Below, one piece after another: positions 1 through 8,616 of a stretch of DNA of 64,000 nt. Both the position numbers and the translations under genes were made by a program. The stretch covers positions 186,001 through 250,000 of the forward strand of contig JAOPKE010000005.1 in NCBI GenBank assembly GCA_025517465.1, written 5' to 3'. The stretch comes from Halobacteria archaeon HArc-gm2 (GTDB taxonomy: Archaea; Halobacteriota; Halobacteria; Halobacteriales; Haloarculaceae). Under the pieces are notes generated by a model. It was not told where the DNA came from. It worked only from the letters and a program-made list of their open reading frames with translations, and did not search any database. Position 1 is the stretch's first letter, and every line of letters starts with the position of its first letter.

Positions 1-1
1 C

Positions 2-1513
2 TACGACGGCATCGACGACGCGGGCGGGATGCCCATCGAGTTCGGCACGATCACGATCTCCGACGCCATCTCCATGGGAACCGAGGGGATGAAGGCCTCC
101 CTGATATCCAGGGAGATCATCGCCGACTCCGTCGAACTCGTCTCCTTCGGCGAGCGCATGGACGGCCTCGTCACGATCGGTGGCTGTGACAAGAACATGC
201 CCGGGATGATGATGGCGTCGGTCCGGACGGACCTTCCGAGCGTCTTCCTCTACGGCGGGTCGATCATGCCCGGCGAGCACGATGGCCGCGAGATAACCGT
301 CCAGAACGTCTTCGAGGGCGTCGGCTCGGTCGCCACGGGCGAGATGACCGAAGACGAACTCGACGAGATGGAGCGCAACGCCTGCCCCGGCGCCGGCTCC
401 TGTGGCGGGATGTTCACCGCCAACACGATGTCCTCCATCGCGGAGGCGCTGGGCTTCTCGCCGCTCGGTGCGGCCTCGCCACCGGCCGAGCACGAGGAAC
501 GCTACGAGGAGGCCGAGCGCGCCGGACGCCTCGCCGTCGAGGTCGTCTCCGAGCGCCGGCGCCCCTCCGACTTCCTCTCGAAGGAGTCCTTCGAGAACGC
601 CATCGCGCTGCAGGTGGCCATCGGCGGATCGACCAACGCCGTGCTCCACCTGCTGGCCCTCGCCGCCGAGGCCGGTATCGACCTGGACATCGAGGAGTTC
701 AACGAGATCAGCAAGCGGACGCCGAAGATCGCGGACCTCCAGCCCGGCGGCACGCGCGTGATGAACGACCTCCACGAGGTCGGCGGCGTCCCCGTCGTCC
801 TCAAAGAGCTCCACGACGCGGGTCTGCTCCACGGCGACGCGCTCACCGTCACGGGCAACACCATCGCCGAGGAACTCGAAGCGGCCGATCCGCCGGCCAT
901 CGCGGACCTCGACGCGGACTTCCTCTACACGATCGACGAGCCCAAGAACGAGCAGGGGGCCATCCGCATCCTCTCGGGCAACCTCGCGCCCGACGGCGCG
1001 GTCATCAAGATCACCGGCCACGACCACCTCTACCACGAGGGGCCCGTCCGCGTGTTCGAACGCGAGGAGAACGCCATGCAGTACGTCCAGGAAGAAGGCG
1101 TCGAGGCCGGCGACGTCATCGTCATCCGCAACGAGGGGCCCCAGGGTGGGCCCGGGATGCGCGAGATGCTCGGCGTCACCTCCGCCGCGGCGGGCCAGGG
1201 CCACGCCGAAGACGTCGCGCTGGTCACGGACGGCCGCTTCTCCGGCGCGACCCGCGGGTTCTCGATCGGCCACGTCGCCCCCGAGGCCTTCGCCGGCGGC
1301 CCCATCGCCGCGCTCGAAGACGGCGACGTGATCACTATCGACATCGACGAACTGGAACTCTCGGTGGACCTCACCGACGCGGAAATCGAGGACCGTCTCG
1401 AGGACCACGACCCCGAACCGAACTACGAGAGCGGCGTGCTGGCGAAGTACCACCGCGACTTCGGTTCGGCGTCGAACGGCGCGGTGACGAATCCCGGCGC
1501 GAAGTGGGACTGA
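2..1513 (+). CDS. ilvD: Dihydroxy-acid dehydratase, 5' part outside window
   Basis: Cytosolic Fe-S enzyme that dehydrates 2,3-dihydroxy acids to the 2-oxo acids leading to valine, leucine and isoleucine. The frame is open from base 2 (YDGIDDAGG before the first internal Met at base 29), so the true start lies upstream; 503 residues are visible of a family usually 550-590 long. Seen: GGCDKNMPG (visible residues about 60-68), [12 protein letters not shown] with two cysteines near 128 and 134, and [10 protein letters not shown]. The first two are the cysteine-bearing motifs of the IlvD/Edd family. IlvD is preferred over Edd because of the close match to archaeal DHAD and because no sugar-acid genes are adjacent. 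It ends before a hairpin-rich gap, so it looks like the last gene of its transcript. Confidence 0.95.
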   Translation, partial: YDGIDDAGGMPIEFGTITISDAISMGTEGMKASLISREIIADSVELVSFGERMDGLVTIGGCDKNMPGMMMASVRTDLPSVFLYGGSIMPGEHDGREITVQNVFEGVGSVATGEMTEDELDEMERNACPGAGSCGGMFTANTMSSIAEALGFSPLGAASPPAEHEERYEEAERAGRLAVEVVSERRRPSDFLSKESFENAIALQVAIGGSTNAVLHLLALAAEAGIDLDIEEFNEISKRTPKIADLQPGGTRVMNDLHEVGGVPVVLKELHDAGLLHGDALTVTGNTIAEELEAADPPAIADLDADFLYTIDEPKNEQGAIRILSGNLAPDGAVIKITGHDHLYHEGPVRVFEREENAMQYVQEEGVEAGDVIVIRNEGPQGGPGMREMLGVTSAAAGQGHAEDVALVTDGRFSGATRGFSIGHVAPEAFAGGPIAALEDGDVITIDIDELELSVDLTDAEIEDRLEDHDPEPNYESGVLAKYHRDFGSASNGAVTNPGAKWD

Positions 1514-1538
1514 GCGGAGACGGAGTCTCTGCGAGGGT

Positions 1539-1651
1539 CGAAAATCGAGCGAAGCGAGATTTTCGGGATTGAGTACCGCCGCAAGGCGGTACGAAAGCCG
1601 GTAGACGAACGTAGTGAGTCTACCGGAAGTGAGCGAAATCAACGATTTCGC
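1539..1651. repeat. Cluster of four consecutive perfect hairpins
   Basis: Four perfect stem-loops follow one another downstream of ilvD. Stem 1539-1546 pairs with 1558-1565 (loop GAGCGAAGCGA). Stem 1573-1580 pairs with 1585-1592 (loop GCAA, a GNRA tetraloop). Stem 1598-1606 pairs with 1618-1626 (loop GAACGTAGTGA). Stem 1633-1640 pairs with 1644-1651 (loop AAC). Stems are 8-9 bp with no shared sequence, while two loops share the GAnCGnAGnGA pattern found again at 51.3 kb. The weak open frame across 1614-1844 has no recognisable content. A role in ilvD transcript 3'-end formation or stability is possible but is inference. Confidence 0.85.
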
Positions 1652-1754
1652 GAAGGACGAAAATCGAGTAGAAGATCCCTCTCGAGGTTCGTGTTCAGGC
1701 GCGACAGTAGCACCTGCCGAACCCTCGCCTCCCCACCACGCTAGCCAGAAGTGT

Positions 1755-1827
1755 GTACCTGGTACGTATCTGATCTCCAGTGTGCACTGTGATGGCCTGA
1801 CGTGGACGGTACAGTTTTGTAAAACTG
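1755..1827. promoter_or_regulatory. Three short palindromes upstream of the JAMM-like gene
   Basis: Within about 75 bp lie GTACCTGGTAC (1755-1765), CAGTGTGCACTG (1778-1789) and CAGTTTTGTAAAACTG (1812-1827), each a perfect inverted repeat. They stand 100-180 bp upstream of the GTG start at 1931 in otherwise gene-free DNA. They could be operator sites for dimeric regulators. No TATA element could be assigned confidently between them and the gene. Confidence 0.45.
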
Positions 1828-1930
1828 GTAGAGACGGTGTGTAGATGCCTCGAACGTGGAGACGACACGCTGACATCTCCGCACGGGCCATCGATCTGCC
1901 CGTTTCAGTTGCCAGGGAGGTGATCCGCAG

Positions 1931-2536
1931 GTGAGGCCGCTGAATCGGTGGTACGACTGGATCGAGACTCGCTACACCAAACGGACGCTGACGCGCGTCG
2001 TCGTCGTCCTGGGCGTGGCGCTCCTGGCCACGCAGCTGGTGTTCGTCTGGTACTTCGGAAGTGTCGGCCTGTCGCTTCGCGAGATGGGCTACGACGCCGA
2101 CGACCGGACGGTCGTCATCGACGGCGACGACGAGGCCGCGTTCGCACGCGAGTACGACCCCGACCACGAGGTGGGCTGGTGTCTCTACGGCTCGGTCAAC
2201 GATACCCACGTCCGCGTCGACGACGTGGTCCACGCGGAACCCCTCTCCAAGAGCGCCGACCGAATAGAGTTCACCTGCGTGGGTGAAACCGCGGACCAGG
2301 CGCTCGCCGGCGAGAACCCGCGGCTGATCGGGACGGTCCACAGCCACCCCTCGAAGGACGAGAGCGAACTCAGCCGCGTCGATACGATGACTTGGGGGCG
2401 GACGAGTCCCGTCGTGGAGGTGATGGGGATATACACTGAGGAAGGCGGCGTCCAGTTTTTCACCGTGCGCAGCATGATCAGCCCCCTGGAGAAGGACGTA
2501 CGTCGACCGAGCGCGCCGTTCCGGGCGAATCGGTGA
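1931..2536 (+). CDS. Membrane-anchored JAMM/MPN-like protein
   Basis: A 201-residue protein with one membrane segment (about residues 22-46) and a C-terminal domain resembling JAMM/MPN zinc metalloproteases, the family of SAMP/ubiquitin deconjugases. Seen: a candidate catalytic Glu80 in HEVGWCLYG, then HSHP (His137, His139), Ser148 and Asp151. The His-to-Asp spacing is HxHx11D, one residue longer than the canonical HxHx10D, so activity is not certain. The basic N-terminus (RYTKRTLTR) before the membrane segment predicts the domain outside the cell, unlike the cytosolic SAMP proteases. The GTG start is supported by GGAGGTGATC at 1916-1925, a near-perfect Shine-Dalgarno and rare in this window. 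Substrate unknown. Confidence 0.65.
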   Translation: MRPLNRWYDWIETRYTKRTLTRVVVVLGVALLATQLVFVWYFGSVGLSLREMGYDADDRTVVIDGDDEAAFAREYDPDHEVGWCLYGSVNDTHVRVDDVVHAEPLSKSADRIEFTCVGETADQALAGENPRLIGTVHSHPSKDESELSRVDTMTWGRTSPVVEVMGIYTEEGGVQFFTVRSMISPLEKDVRRPSAPFRANR

Positions 2537-2586
2537 CTGATGGGCAGAGCACAACGTTGACATAGGAGACTCACCGACCCGAACGT

Positions 2587-2832
2587 ATGCCCAAGACCGA
2601 AGTCGACCTGCCGGACCGCATCGACAGCGACATCTCCCGACTCGTCGAGCAGGGAGAGTTCCTCAACCGCGAGCAGGCCTACGAAGAGCTTCTGAAGATG
2701 GGAATCTCGGCGTACGGGCCCGCCGAGGAACCCGGCGAGGACCCCGGCGAGAACCTGTTCGACCAGCGCGTCAACGAGCAACAGGACCCCGCCGCCCGCC
2801 AGGACGAACCCGACGACGACTACGGGTTCTGA
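2587..2832 (+). CDS. Small conserved haloarchaeal protein, ribbon-helix-helix-like
   Basis: 81 residues. The N-terminal half (KTEVDLPDRI, then two predicted helices around REQAYEELLKMGI) has the pattern of a CopG/MetJ-type ribbon-helix-helix DNA-binding fold. The C-terminal half is an acidic Pro/Gly/Asp-rich tail (EEPGEDPGEN, DDDYGF) that looks disordered. It starts 50 bp after the JAMM-like gene on the same strand, so the two may share a transcript. No cognate operator or toxin partner is seen. A small DNA-binding regulator is the best guess from the fold pattern only. Confidence 0.6.
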   Translation: MPKTEVDLPDRIDSDISRLVEQGEFLNREQAYEELLKMGISAYGPAEEPGEDPGENLFDQRVNEQQDPAARQDEPDDDYGF

Positions 2833-2854
2833 CTGCGTTTCTCTCTCCGCGAAT

Positions 2855-2898
2855 CCCTACTCCTGTCGTCGCTCGACCCTACTCCTGTCGTCGCTCGA
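2855..2898. repeat. Perfect 22-bp tandem duplication at a gene end
   Basis: Bases 2855-2876 and 2877-2898 are identical and directly adjacent. The unit contains the stop codon and last codons (ERRQE) of the minus-strand arylsulfotransferase-like gene, so the outer copy repeats the tail just after the functional stop at 2879-2881. It looks like a recent slippage duplication with no effect on the protein. Confidence 0.9.
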
Positions 2899-4234
2899 TC
2901 GGGGACCGGAGGCGGAAGCCCCGCCACCGCAGTTCGGCGCCGACCCAGACCACTCCTGCGGCCGCGAGGACACCCGTCGCCACCAGTTCCCGGATCCCGA
3001 ACCAGGGCGGCAGCACGTACAGCAATCCGTTGAGAAGGATGCTCGGGACGACCCCCTCCAGCGCGCCGATCGACCCCGCCGGGACGTCGCGCGGTTCGGG
3101 GACTGACTCCCGAGCCGAGGTGTCCTGGGCCGACTCGCCAGGGAGACCGAGTTCCCTCGCCGTCTCGATACCGTCGCGGTCAGCAGGGACGCCGAAGCGC
3201 TCGACGTCGTAGGCGCCCTTCATCTCGACCTGCCAGACGATCTCACCCTCGGTGTCGAGTTCGAAGACGCGACCGCCGTTAGAGTCGACGACCATCGTGT
3301 GGCCGTTGGGCAGGCGGTCGGCGTCGCGGGGCCACCGGAGGTCCAGGTCGGACCACTCCCAGGTCTGCTCCCAGTCGCCCCCGTCGGTCCGCTCGTACTC
3401 GACGATCCGGTTGTTCTCCGAGTCCGCGACGAGCACGGCCGGGCCACCGCCCGACGCCGGGATGTAGTCGGGGTTGTGCTGTTCGTGCAGGACGGAGTGG
3501 TCGTCGTCGGCCCCGAGCGTCCAGTTCTCCTGCAGGCCGTCTTCGCGGTCGAGGAAGACGACCTGGTCGTGGTTGCGAAGACTGACCATCAGCCGGCCGT
3601 CTGGCAGGGCCTCGACGTCGTTGAGGTGCGTCCAGTCGCCCGGGTAGACGCCGCCGCTGGATAGATTGTAGTCGGTCTGTGCCTCCCACTCCCACTCGAT
3701 GACGCCGGTTTCCGTGTCGACGACGAACACCCGGTCGAACGCGATGTCGCCGACGGCGACGTGCCGGCCCTCGTCGTCCAGCAGCGCGATGGCGTGCCAC
3801 TGGTTCCGGTCCCGGGGGTTCGTCCGCTCGTGGAGCAACTCGCGTTCGCCCGTCGTGAGGTTCACCCGCTCGATCACGTTCCGGTTGCACGGCTCCGTCG
3901 CGGCGCACTGCTCGCGATTGAGCTGCTCCGTCGCCACGTAGACGACGGAGTTCATGCCAGGCACCCGCTCGACCTCGTTGTAGAAGGCGTACTCGTCGTC
4001 GTAGTAGGCGACGGTCCCGTCCGGCGCGAACGCGACGATGAAGTTGTTCCCGTGCTGGCTCGTGGTGATCACCGTCGTCGCGCCCGGCGGATCGACGGGT
4101 TGTTCGCCCTCCTCGAAGGCTGACGCGGGGTCGGACGCCGTCGCGTCGGCCATTAGCATCGCGTTTCCGAGCGTCGCGACGGCGGCGACGACGAGGAACG
4201 CGAATCCGAGTCGGAGGAGGGACCGTCGGTTCAC
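2879..4234 (-). CDS. Arylsulfotransferase (ASST)-family membrane protein
   Basis: 451 residues with an N-terminal signal/anchor (MNRRSLLRLGFAFLVVAAV) and a second membrane segment near residues 405-432 (LVATGVLAAAGVVWVGAEL). Between them lies a beta-propeller-like region with repeated motifs such as GGVYPGDWTHLNDVEALPDG, ENNRIVEYERT and DRLPNGHTMVVDSNGGRVFE, typical of the ASST family, which in bacteria moves sulfate between phenolic compounds. In archaea the substrate is unknown and the propeller may only bind ligands. The domain is predicted outside the cell between two membrane segments. Start is GTG at 4234, directly before MNRR. No sulfate-metabolism neighbours are present, so the biochemical role stays open. 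Confidence 0.8.
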   Translation of the reverse strand: MNRRSLLRLGFAFLVVAAVATLGNAMLMADATASDPASAFEEGEQPVDPPGATTVITTSQHGNNFIVAFAPDGTVAYYDDEYAFYNEVERVPGMNSVVYVATEQLNREQCAATEPCNRNVIERVNLTTGERELLHERTNPRDRNQWHAIALLDDEGRHVAVGDIAFDRVFVVDTETGVIEWEWEAQTDYNLSSGGVYPGDWTHLNDVEALPDGRLMVSLRNHDQVVFLDREDGLQENWTLGADDDHSVLHEQHNPDYIPASGGGPAVLVADSENNRIVEYERTDGGDWEQTWEWSDLDLRWPRDADRLPNGHTMVVDSNGGRVFELDTEGEIVWQVEMKGAYDVERFGVPADRDGIETARELGLPGESAQDTSARESVPEPRDVPAGSIGALEGVVPSILLNGLLYVLPPWFGIRELVATGVLAAAGVVWVGAELRWRGFRLRSPIERRQE

Positions 4235-4331
4235 GGTAAGCGAGTTTACACTTGCACATCGGTATCAATAACCGTATCGGCGTGACGGGTACCCGTCACG
4301 GTCTCTCGGTGCGTTCGAAACACGTTTGTCA

Positions 4332-4640
4332 ATGAATGACATACATTCTGGTATGGAGCGCGGTGCGACCTGGGAACGCGAGGCGGTCCGCGACAGCTGG
4401 GATGCGCTGGAATCGCGGCGTCGCGACGCGAATCAGCTCCTGCTCGGTGCCGCCGCCACGTTCGCGGGCCTGCTCTTCCTGTTGCTCGCGCTCGCTCGCG
4501 AGGCGTGTCGATTCACGCTCGGTGGAGCCGCGGGGGGATGCTCGGGCGTGATTCCACCGACTGCGATGCTCTCCTTCTGGATCTTCGGCGCTCTCGTGTT
4601 CGCGTTCGGACTCCGGCGCTGCTGGCGTGCTGCTCGGTAG
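4332..4640 (+). CDS. Small membrane protein, unknown function
   Basis: 102 residues from ATG 4332; an internal ATG at 4353 (MERGATWEREAV) or an upstream TTG at 4326 are alternatives. Hydrophilic, charged N-terminus (WEREAVRDSWDALESRRRD), then two membrane segments (about QLLLGAAATFAGLLFLLLAL and TAMLSFWIFGALVFAFGLRR) joined by a short loop with two cysteines. Nothing identifies a family. It stands alone between the divergent ASST-like gene and tRNA-Pro. Coding is supported by the acidic, haloarchaeal-style residue use before the membrane pair, but a spurious ORF cannot be excluded. Confidence 0.5.
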   Translation: MNDIHSGMERGATWEREAVRDSWDALESRRRDANQLLLGAAATFAGLLFLLLALAREACRFTLGGAAGGCSGVIPPTAMLSFWIFGALVFAFGLRRCWRAAR

Positions 4641-4763
4641 CGGGCTGGCTCACGCGCACTATCCCGAACGTAAACCGACGGGTTTAGACCACTCACAGCT
4701 TTCACTGAATTTGGACGCAGAAGCCTCAGACTGCCAGGAATATGCATCCAACAGAACGTGAAG

Positions 4764-4834
4764 TGGGACCGCTGAGAGTCGAACTCAGGTCATACGGACC
4801 CCATCCGCATAGGATACCACTACCCCACGGTCCC
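4764..4834 (-). tRNA. tRNA-Pro (anticodon GGG)
   Basis: On the minus strand the sequence folds as a full cloverleaf: acceptor GGGACCG (4828-4834) with CGGTCCC, anticodon stem TGCGG/CCGTA with loop ATGGGGT (anticodon GGG, G37), T stem CTGAG/CTCAG with loop TTCGACT, discriminator A at 4764. No intron, and no encoded CCA. It lies about 80 bp downstream of truB on the same strand. Confidence 0.93.
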
Positions 4835-4912
4835 GGCAATAGGAAAGATGGCAGTCCACGAATTAAGGGTGTCGCTTTCCGTCGGGTAGAATCGGCCGGG
4901 ATCACTCCCTCT

Positions 4913-5818
4913 TCAGACCAGCACGCGCTCCAGTTCCACTGCCACACCGGACTCCGCTTCCCAGTCGCCGACGAGATTCCCCAGGCAGACCGCGGACCCG
5001 TCGGGCGTGTAGCAGACGACGAACGCGCCGCGTTCGACGCCCTCCGGAACGTCGATGACGCCGGGGGCGTACACCTGGGCGCCTTCGGCGACCTCGGCAG
5101 CGGCGGAGGGCGCGATGGTCACCTGGAGGAACGGCTCGAAGGCTCGCTCGGCCGGCGAAATGACCTCCCGTAGCGCGTCGACGTCGTCGTCCTCCTTCCA
5201 GAACCCGACGCCATCGGCCAGGTCCTGCAGCGTCACCAGCGAGGTGTCGTCGAACGGGCCGGTCGCGGTGCGACGCAACTCGCCCATGTTCGCGCCGGTG
5301 CCAAGCGCCAGGCCGACGTCGTGGCAGAGCTTTCGGATGTAGGTCCCCGACTCACAGCGGACGCGGAGCAACACCCGTCGATCGCCCTGTTTCTCCAGTA
5401 CGTCGAGGTCGTAAATCTCGCGTGCGCGCAGTCGGCGCGACACCGCGCTCTTGCGCGGCGGTTTCTGGTAGACGGGCCCTTCGAACTCCGCGAGGACGTC
5501 GTCGAAGTCGGCGGGCGCGCGGTCGTGGAGTTCGAGGATGGTGACGTACTCCTTGACGGCGTCGTCGAACACCTGCGCGGCGCGGGCGGCGTCGCCGAGC
5601 AGGATCGGGAGACAGCCCGTCACCTTGGGATCGAGGGTGCCGCCGTGGGCGACGCGGCCGACGGCGTGGTCCGTTCCCTCCAGCGCATCGTCGAGCATGT
5701 CGCGGACCCAGCCGGCGACCTGGTGGGCCGAGGGTCCCGGCGGCTTGTCGAGGTTGACGACGCCGAACGTGAGGAGGTCGGCGGGCGTTCGGTCTTCGGG
5801 CGGGCCGCGCGTGGTCAT
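4913..5818 (-). CDS. truB: tRNA pseudouridine synthase B / Cbf5
   Basis: 301 residues. Archaeal Cbf5 is the catalytic pseudouridine synthase of H/ACA RNPs (with Nop10, Gar1, L7Ae) and can also make psi55 in tRNA alone. Seen: FGVVNLDKPPGPSAHQV near the N-terminus, the catalytic motif GGTLDPKVTGCLP with Asp63, RCESGTYIRKLCHDVG near residue 155, and a C-terminal PUA domain (about 220-300, QVYAPGVIDV then VVCYTPDG). It starts 30 bp after cmk ends on the same strand, continuing the adk-DUF106-cmk-truB order common in archaea. A tRNA gene follows directly. Confidence 0.96.
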   Translation of the reverse strand: MTTRGPPEDRTPADLLTFGVVNLDKPPGPSAHQVAGWVRDMLDDALEGTDHAVGRVAHGGTLDPKVTGCLPILLGDAARAAQVFDDAVKEYVTILELHDRAPADFDDVLAEFEGPVYQKPPRKSAVSRRLRAREIYDLDVLEKQGDRRVLLRVRCESGTYIRKLCHDVGLALGTGANMGELRRTATGPFDDTSLVTLQDLADGVGFWKEDDDVDALREVISPAERAFEPFLQVTIAPSAAAEVAEGAQVYAPGVIDVPEGVERGAFVVCYTPDGSAVCLGNLVGDWEAESGVAVELERVLV

Positions 5819-5848
5819 GGAAAGGTGTCTCGTGAGAGTGTCGGCGGT

Positions 5849-6427
5849 TCAGAACTCGTACTCGACGCCCTCGACGGGCGCTTTCCCCTCGTCGGACTCG
5901 GGGTCGTAGGCCTCGACGGCGCCCCGAACCAGGTCCTGCACCCCGTCGATGCTCCAGCGGGAGGTGTTGACGGTGAGGTCGTAGATGGCCAGGTCGTCGA
6001 TGTCGATGCCGTAGTACTCCTCGTAGCGCAGCGCTTCGCTGCCGGCGCGGGCCTGCGTCTCCTCTCTGGCTTCGTCGACGGACTTGTCCTCGCGGTCGGC
6101 GATGCGGGCGGCGCGAACGGAAAGCGGTGCGTCGAGCCACAGCTTCAGGTCGGCGTGGTCGCCGGCCATCCACCCGGCGAGACGGGATTCGACCACGAGG
6201 TCCTCGCGTTCTTCGGCGATCTGGCGGAGCCGCCGGTCGAGGTCCAGGTCGATCTGTTCGTCCTCCTCCGCGAGGCGATTGAACTCGACGAGCGAGACGC
6301 CTCGTTCGTCCGCGAGTTCCCGGAAGATGTCACCCCCGCTGACGTGGTCGTAGCCGAGCGCGTCGGCGAGCCCCTCCGCGAGGGTGCTCTTGCCGACGCC
6401 GGCCGGTCCGGAGACGGTTATCAACAT
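5849..6427 (-). CDS. cmk: Cytidylate kinase
   Basis: 192 residues from ATG at 6427, where [15 protein letters not shown] begins; longer upstream readings have no family resemblance. Phosphorylates CMP/dCMP with ATP in the cytosol. Seen: P-loop GPAGVGKST at residues 7-15, the archaeal-type GGDIFRELA, a nucleotide-binding segment [10 protein letters not shown], and lid arginines in AARIADRE. The length matches archaeal Cmk (about 180-195). It is placed between DUF106 and truB, which it probably shares a transcript with. Confidence 0.95.
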   Translation of the reverse strand: MLITVSGPAGVGKSTLAEGLADALGYDHVSGGDIFRELADERGVSLVEFNRLAEEDEQIDLDLDRRLRQIAEEREDLVVESRLAGWMAGDHADLKLWLDAPLSVRAARIADREDKSVDEAREETQARAGSEALRYEEYYGIDIDDLAIYDLTVNTSRWSIDGVQDLVRGAVEAYDPESDEGKAPVEGVEYEF

Positions 6428-6622
6428 ATACCGATTCGGGGGTGCCCTGCTAAAGAGGTTGTCTGTTCCGGTCGGCGCCGACCGCAGGGAGGGGCCGACG
6501 AACGAGCGAACGGGGAGCGGAGCGAGCCGTGAGCCGGCCGGCGGAATTACGGACGGTACCGTCCACGTGCGACGAACGAGGGCCACGAACCGCGAAAACG
6601 AGAACTGCGACTGCCGAGCGCT

Positions 6623-7528
6623 TCAGGATCCGGTCGGCGTGGTCTGGACGTTGAGCGCCTTCCGCATGAGCTGGGTGAAGCCCAGCGAGCAGAGGAAATA
6701 CCAGAGGATCCACGCCTGGAGCGGGCCGACGACGCCCTCCTGCCAGTCGCCGACGTCACCGTACAGGGGCAGGACCATGACCGTTTCCCTCGCCGTTTCG
6801 AGGTGGCCGTCGCGGATCATCCAGTACATCCAGAGGAAGGCCGGGATGGTCAGCAGCATGATCCACACCATCGGGCGGAACTGTGCCTTGAACATGCCGA
6901 GCTGGTCGCCCATGGCCTCCATCTGTTCTTCCTGGATGCGTTCGAGCTCGGCGTCGTCGCCGCGCTCCTTGGCGTCCTTGCGCCGCTCCTGGAGGTCAGA
7001 CATCCGCTCCTGGTACTGGCCCATCACTTCGGAGTCCATCAGCTTGTCCTGAAGGATGGTCGAGTACAGCCCCGTCAGGACGGCGAGGATGAGGACGACG
7101 ACGTAGAAGGGCAGCGCCGCTTCGAGCGGGCCCAGGAAGATGTCGATGGTCGACCCGACAACGCCGCGGACGCTCTGGACCGAGTAGCCGGCGAACATCG
7201 CGATGGCGCCGACGGCGGCGATCTTGTCCCACTGGGTCCACTCGACCTCGGCGTCGTCGCCGTCGTCGCCGATGGCCGACGGGTCGCTCTCTTCGAGGGC
7301 GTCGCGGACGCCGTCCGGATCTTCGAGGACGAATCCCTCGCCGTCGGCGTCGACGAGGAGTCCTTTTTCGATGAGGCGTCCCCACTGGCCGCTCGTGAGG
7401 TCGTCGCTGACGTCGCCCCAGGTCACCGTTCCGTTCTCCTCGGCGACGTCGAGGACCGCCGCGAGGGCGTCGGTCATACTGTCGCCCTCGGCGGCGAGCG
7501 AGTCCACCTTCTGCGCGGTGCGTGCCAT
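6623..7528 (-). CDS. DUF106 (EMC3/TMCO1/YidC-Oxa1 superfamily) membrane insertase-like protein
   Basis: 301 residues. DUF106 proteins are archaeal relatives of the Oxa1/YidC insertases and are found beside secY/adk, suggesting a role in membrane-protein insertion. Seen: an acidic cytosolic N-terminal region (about 1-100), membrane segments near 103-120, 140-162 (LPFYVVVLILAVLTGLYSTIL) and 226-243 (VWIMLLTIPAFLWMYWMIRD) plus a last one near 268-285, and a charged coiled-coil hairpin (about 168-220, YQERMSDLQERRKD) typical of the family. The N-terminal extension is longer than in many homologues and resembles a degenerate winged-helix segment (DDLTSGQWGRLIEKGLL). Confidence 0.9.
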   Translation of the reverse strand: MARTAQKVDSLAAEGDSMTDALAAVLDVAEENGTVTWGDVSDDLTSGQWGRLIEKGLLVDADGEGFVLEDPDGVRDALEESDPSAIGDDGDDAEVEWTQWDKIAAVGAIAMFAGYSVQSVRGVVGSTIDIFLGPLEAALPFYVVVLILAVLTGLYSTILQDKLMDSEVMGQYQERMSDLQERRKDAKERGDDAELERIQEEQMEAMGDQLGMFKAQFRPMVWIMLLTIPAFLWMYWMIRDGHLETARETVMVLPLYGDVGDWQEGVVGPLQAWILWYFLCSLGFTQLMRKALNVQTTPTGS

Positions 7529-7618
7529 TGTTGTTAGAGTATTCAGCGACGGTCCTTTATCAACGTTTTAGTCCGCGGACGAGGTCAGATCGGGGCGACG
7601 TTCTCGGTCGGTGCGCGC

Positions 7619-8254
7619 TTAGACGCCCTCGTCGATGGCGGCCTGGATGTCCGCCCAGACGTCGTCCGGCGTCTGTTCGCCGTCGATGGCGACGAATCCG
7701 TCGTGGTCCGCGTAGTGGTCGATGACCGGCGCCGTGTTCTCCTCGAACACGTCCAGTCTGTTCTGGACGGACTCCTCGTTGTCGTCGTCGCGCTGCTCCA
7801 GTCGCTCCCGGACCTCCTCGTCCTCGGGCATGTTGAACTCGACGTGGTAGTTCTCGCCCGTCTCCGGGTCGACCCGGCGACCGGTGAGCCGGTCCACGAG
7901 CACCTCGCGGTCGACGTCCAGCGAGAGGACCACGTCGAGGTCGGTCATTCCCTCCAGCTCTTCGGCCTGCTCCAGGTTCCGCGGGTAGCCGTCGAGGACG
8001 AAACCGTCGGCCTGCGAGAGCGCCTCGTCGACGATGGCGTTGACGACCTCGTCGGGGACCAGGTCGCCGGCGTCCATGTACTCGCCCGGCGTGTCGTACT
8101 CGGTGTCCATGTCGGAGATGTCCATCTCCTTGTTCGACCGCAGGGCGTCCCCCGTCGTCACGTGCTCGACGTCGTACTCCTCGGCGATGTTGCTCGACTG
8201 GGTTCCCTTGCCGGCTCCCGGCGGGCCCAGAATGAGGATTCGTGGCGATGCCAT
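7619..8254 (-). CDS. adk: Adenylate kinase
   Basis: 211 residues from ATG at 8254 (MASPRILILGPPGAGKGTQ); an upstream in-frame Met at 8293 adds a non-homologous stretch. Interconverts AMP + ATP and 2 ADP. Seen: P-loop GPPGAGKGT (10-18), AMP-binding TTGDALRSN, DGYPRN and the lid beginning TGRRVDPETGENYH. The lid lacks the four-cysteine zinc site, so it is the non-zinc form, of bacterial-like long type as in other haloarchaea. It is first in the adk-DUF106-cmk-truB block; secY, often upstream, is not here and is replaced by repeat DNA. Confidence 0.96.
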   Translation of the reverse strand: MASPRILILGPPGAGKGTQSSNIAEEYDVEHVTTGDALRSNKEMDISDMDTEYDTPGEYMDAGDLVPDEVVNAIVDEALSQADGFVLDGYPRNLEQAEELEGMTDLDVVLSLDVDREVLVDRLTGRRVDPETGENYHVEFNMPEDEEVRERLEQRDDDNEESVQNRLDVFEENTAPVIDHYADHDGFVAIDGEQTPDDVWADIQAAIDEGV

Positions 8255-8297
8255 AGCTGAGGGTTCAGGTGGGTTCGTAAAAGGGTTGTTCAAATTG

Positions 8298-8615
8298 CCA
8301 CGTCGCTGGCGAGGATGCTGCGCCCTCGCTCCGCTCAGGCTCGACCTGTTCGCGGGTCACGATGTTCCCCGCTCGCTGAAACGTCGGCCCCTCCCTGCGG
8401 TCGGCGGCAGCCTGCTCGCGTGTCGCTCACTCCGTTCGCTCCCGCTCGCTGAACCGTCGGCCCCTCACTTCGTTCGGCGCCGGCCTGCTCACGGCTCGCT
8501 CCGCTCGCCGTTCACCATTAGCTGGGCCCTCCCTTCGGTCGGCCCCAGCCTGCTCACGGGTCACTCCGTTCCCCGCTCGCTGAAACGTCGGCCCCTCACT
8601 TCGTTCGGCGCCGAC
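8298..8615. repeat. Degenerate ~73-bp repeats with covarying hairpins
   Basis: Gene-free stretch upstream of adk. The anchor CGCTCGCTGAAACGTCGGCC recurs at 8370, 8443 and 8574 (73 and 131 bp apart), with a diverged unit from about 8520. Units carry stem-loops at the same place: GTCGGC/GCCGGC in the 8455 unit, GCTGGGCC/GGCCCCAGC at 8521-8549, GTCGGC/GCCGAC in the last unit, which runs on to about 8636 into the next gene's 3' end. The stem sequence changes on both sides together. Trailing boxes (TGCTCACGGGTCACTCCGTT) are also shared. No protein fits the stretch. Confidence 0.7.
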
Positions 8616-8616
8616 C

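Noticed and set aside
1614-1844. 76-codon ORF after ilvD
   Set aside because: It starts inside a hairpin, crosses the hairpin cluster and palindromes, and has no recognisable content.
5321-6532. 403-residue plus-strand ORF over truB and cmk
   Set aside because: Complement of two genes with unambiguous catalytic motifs.
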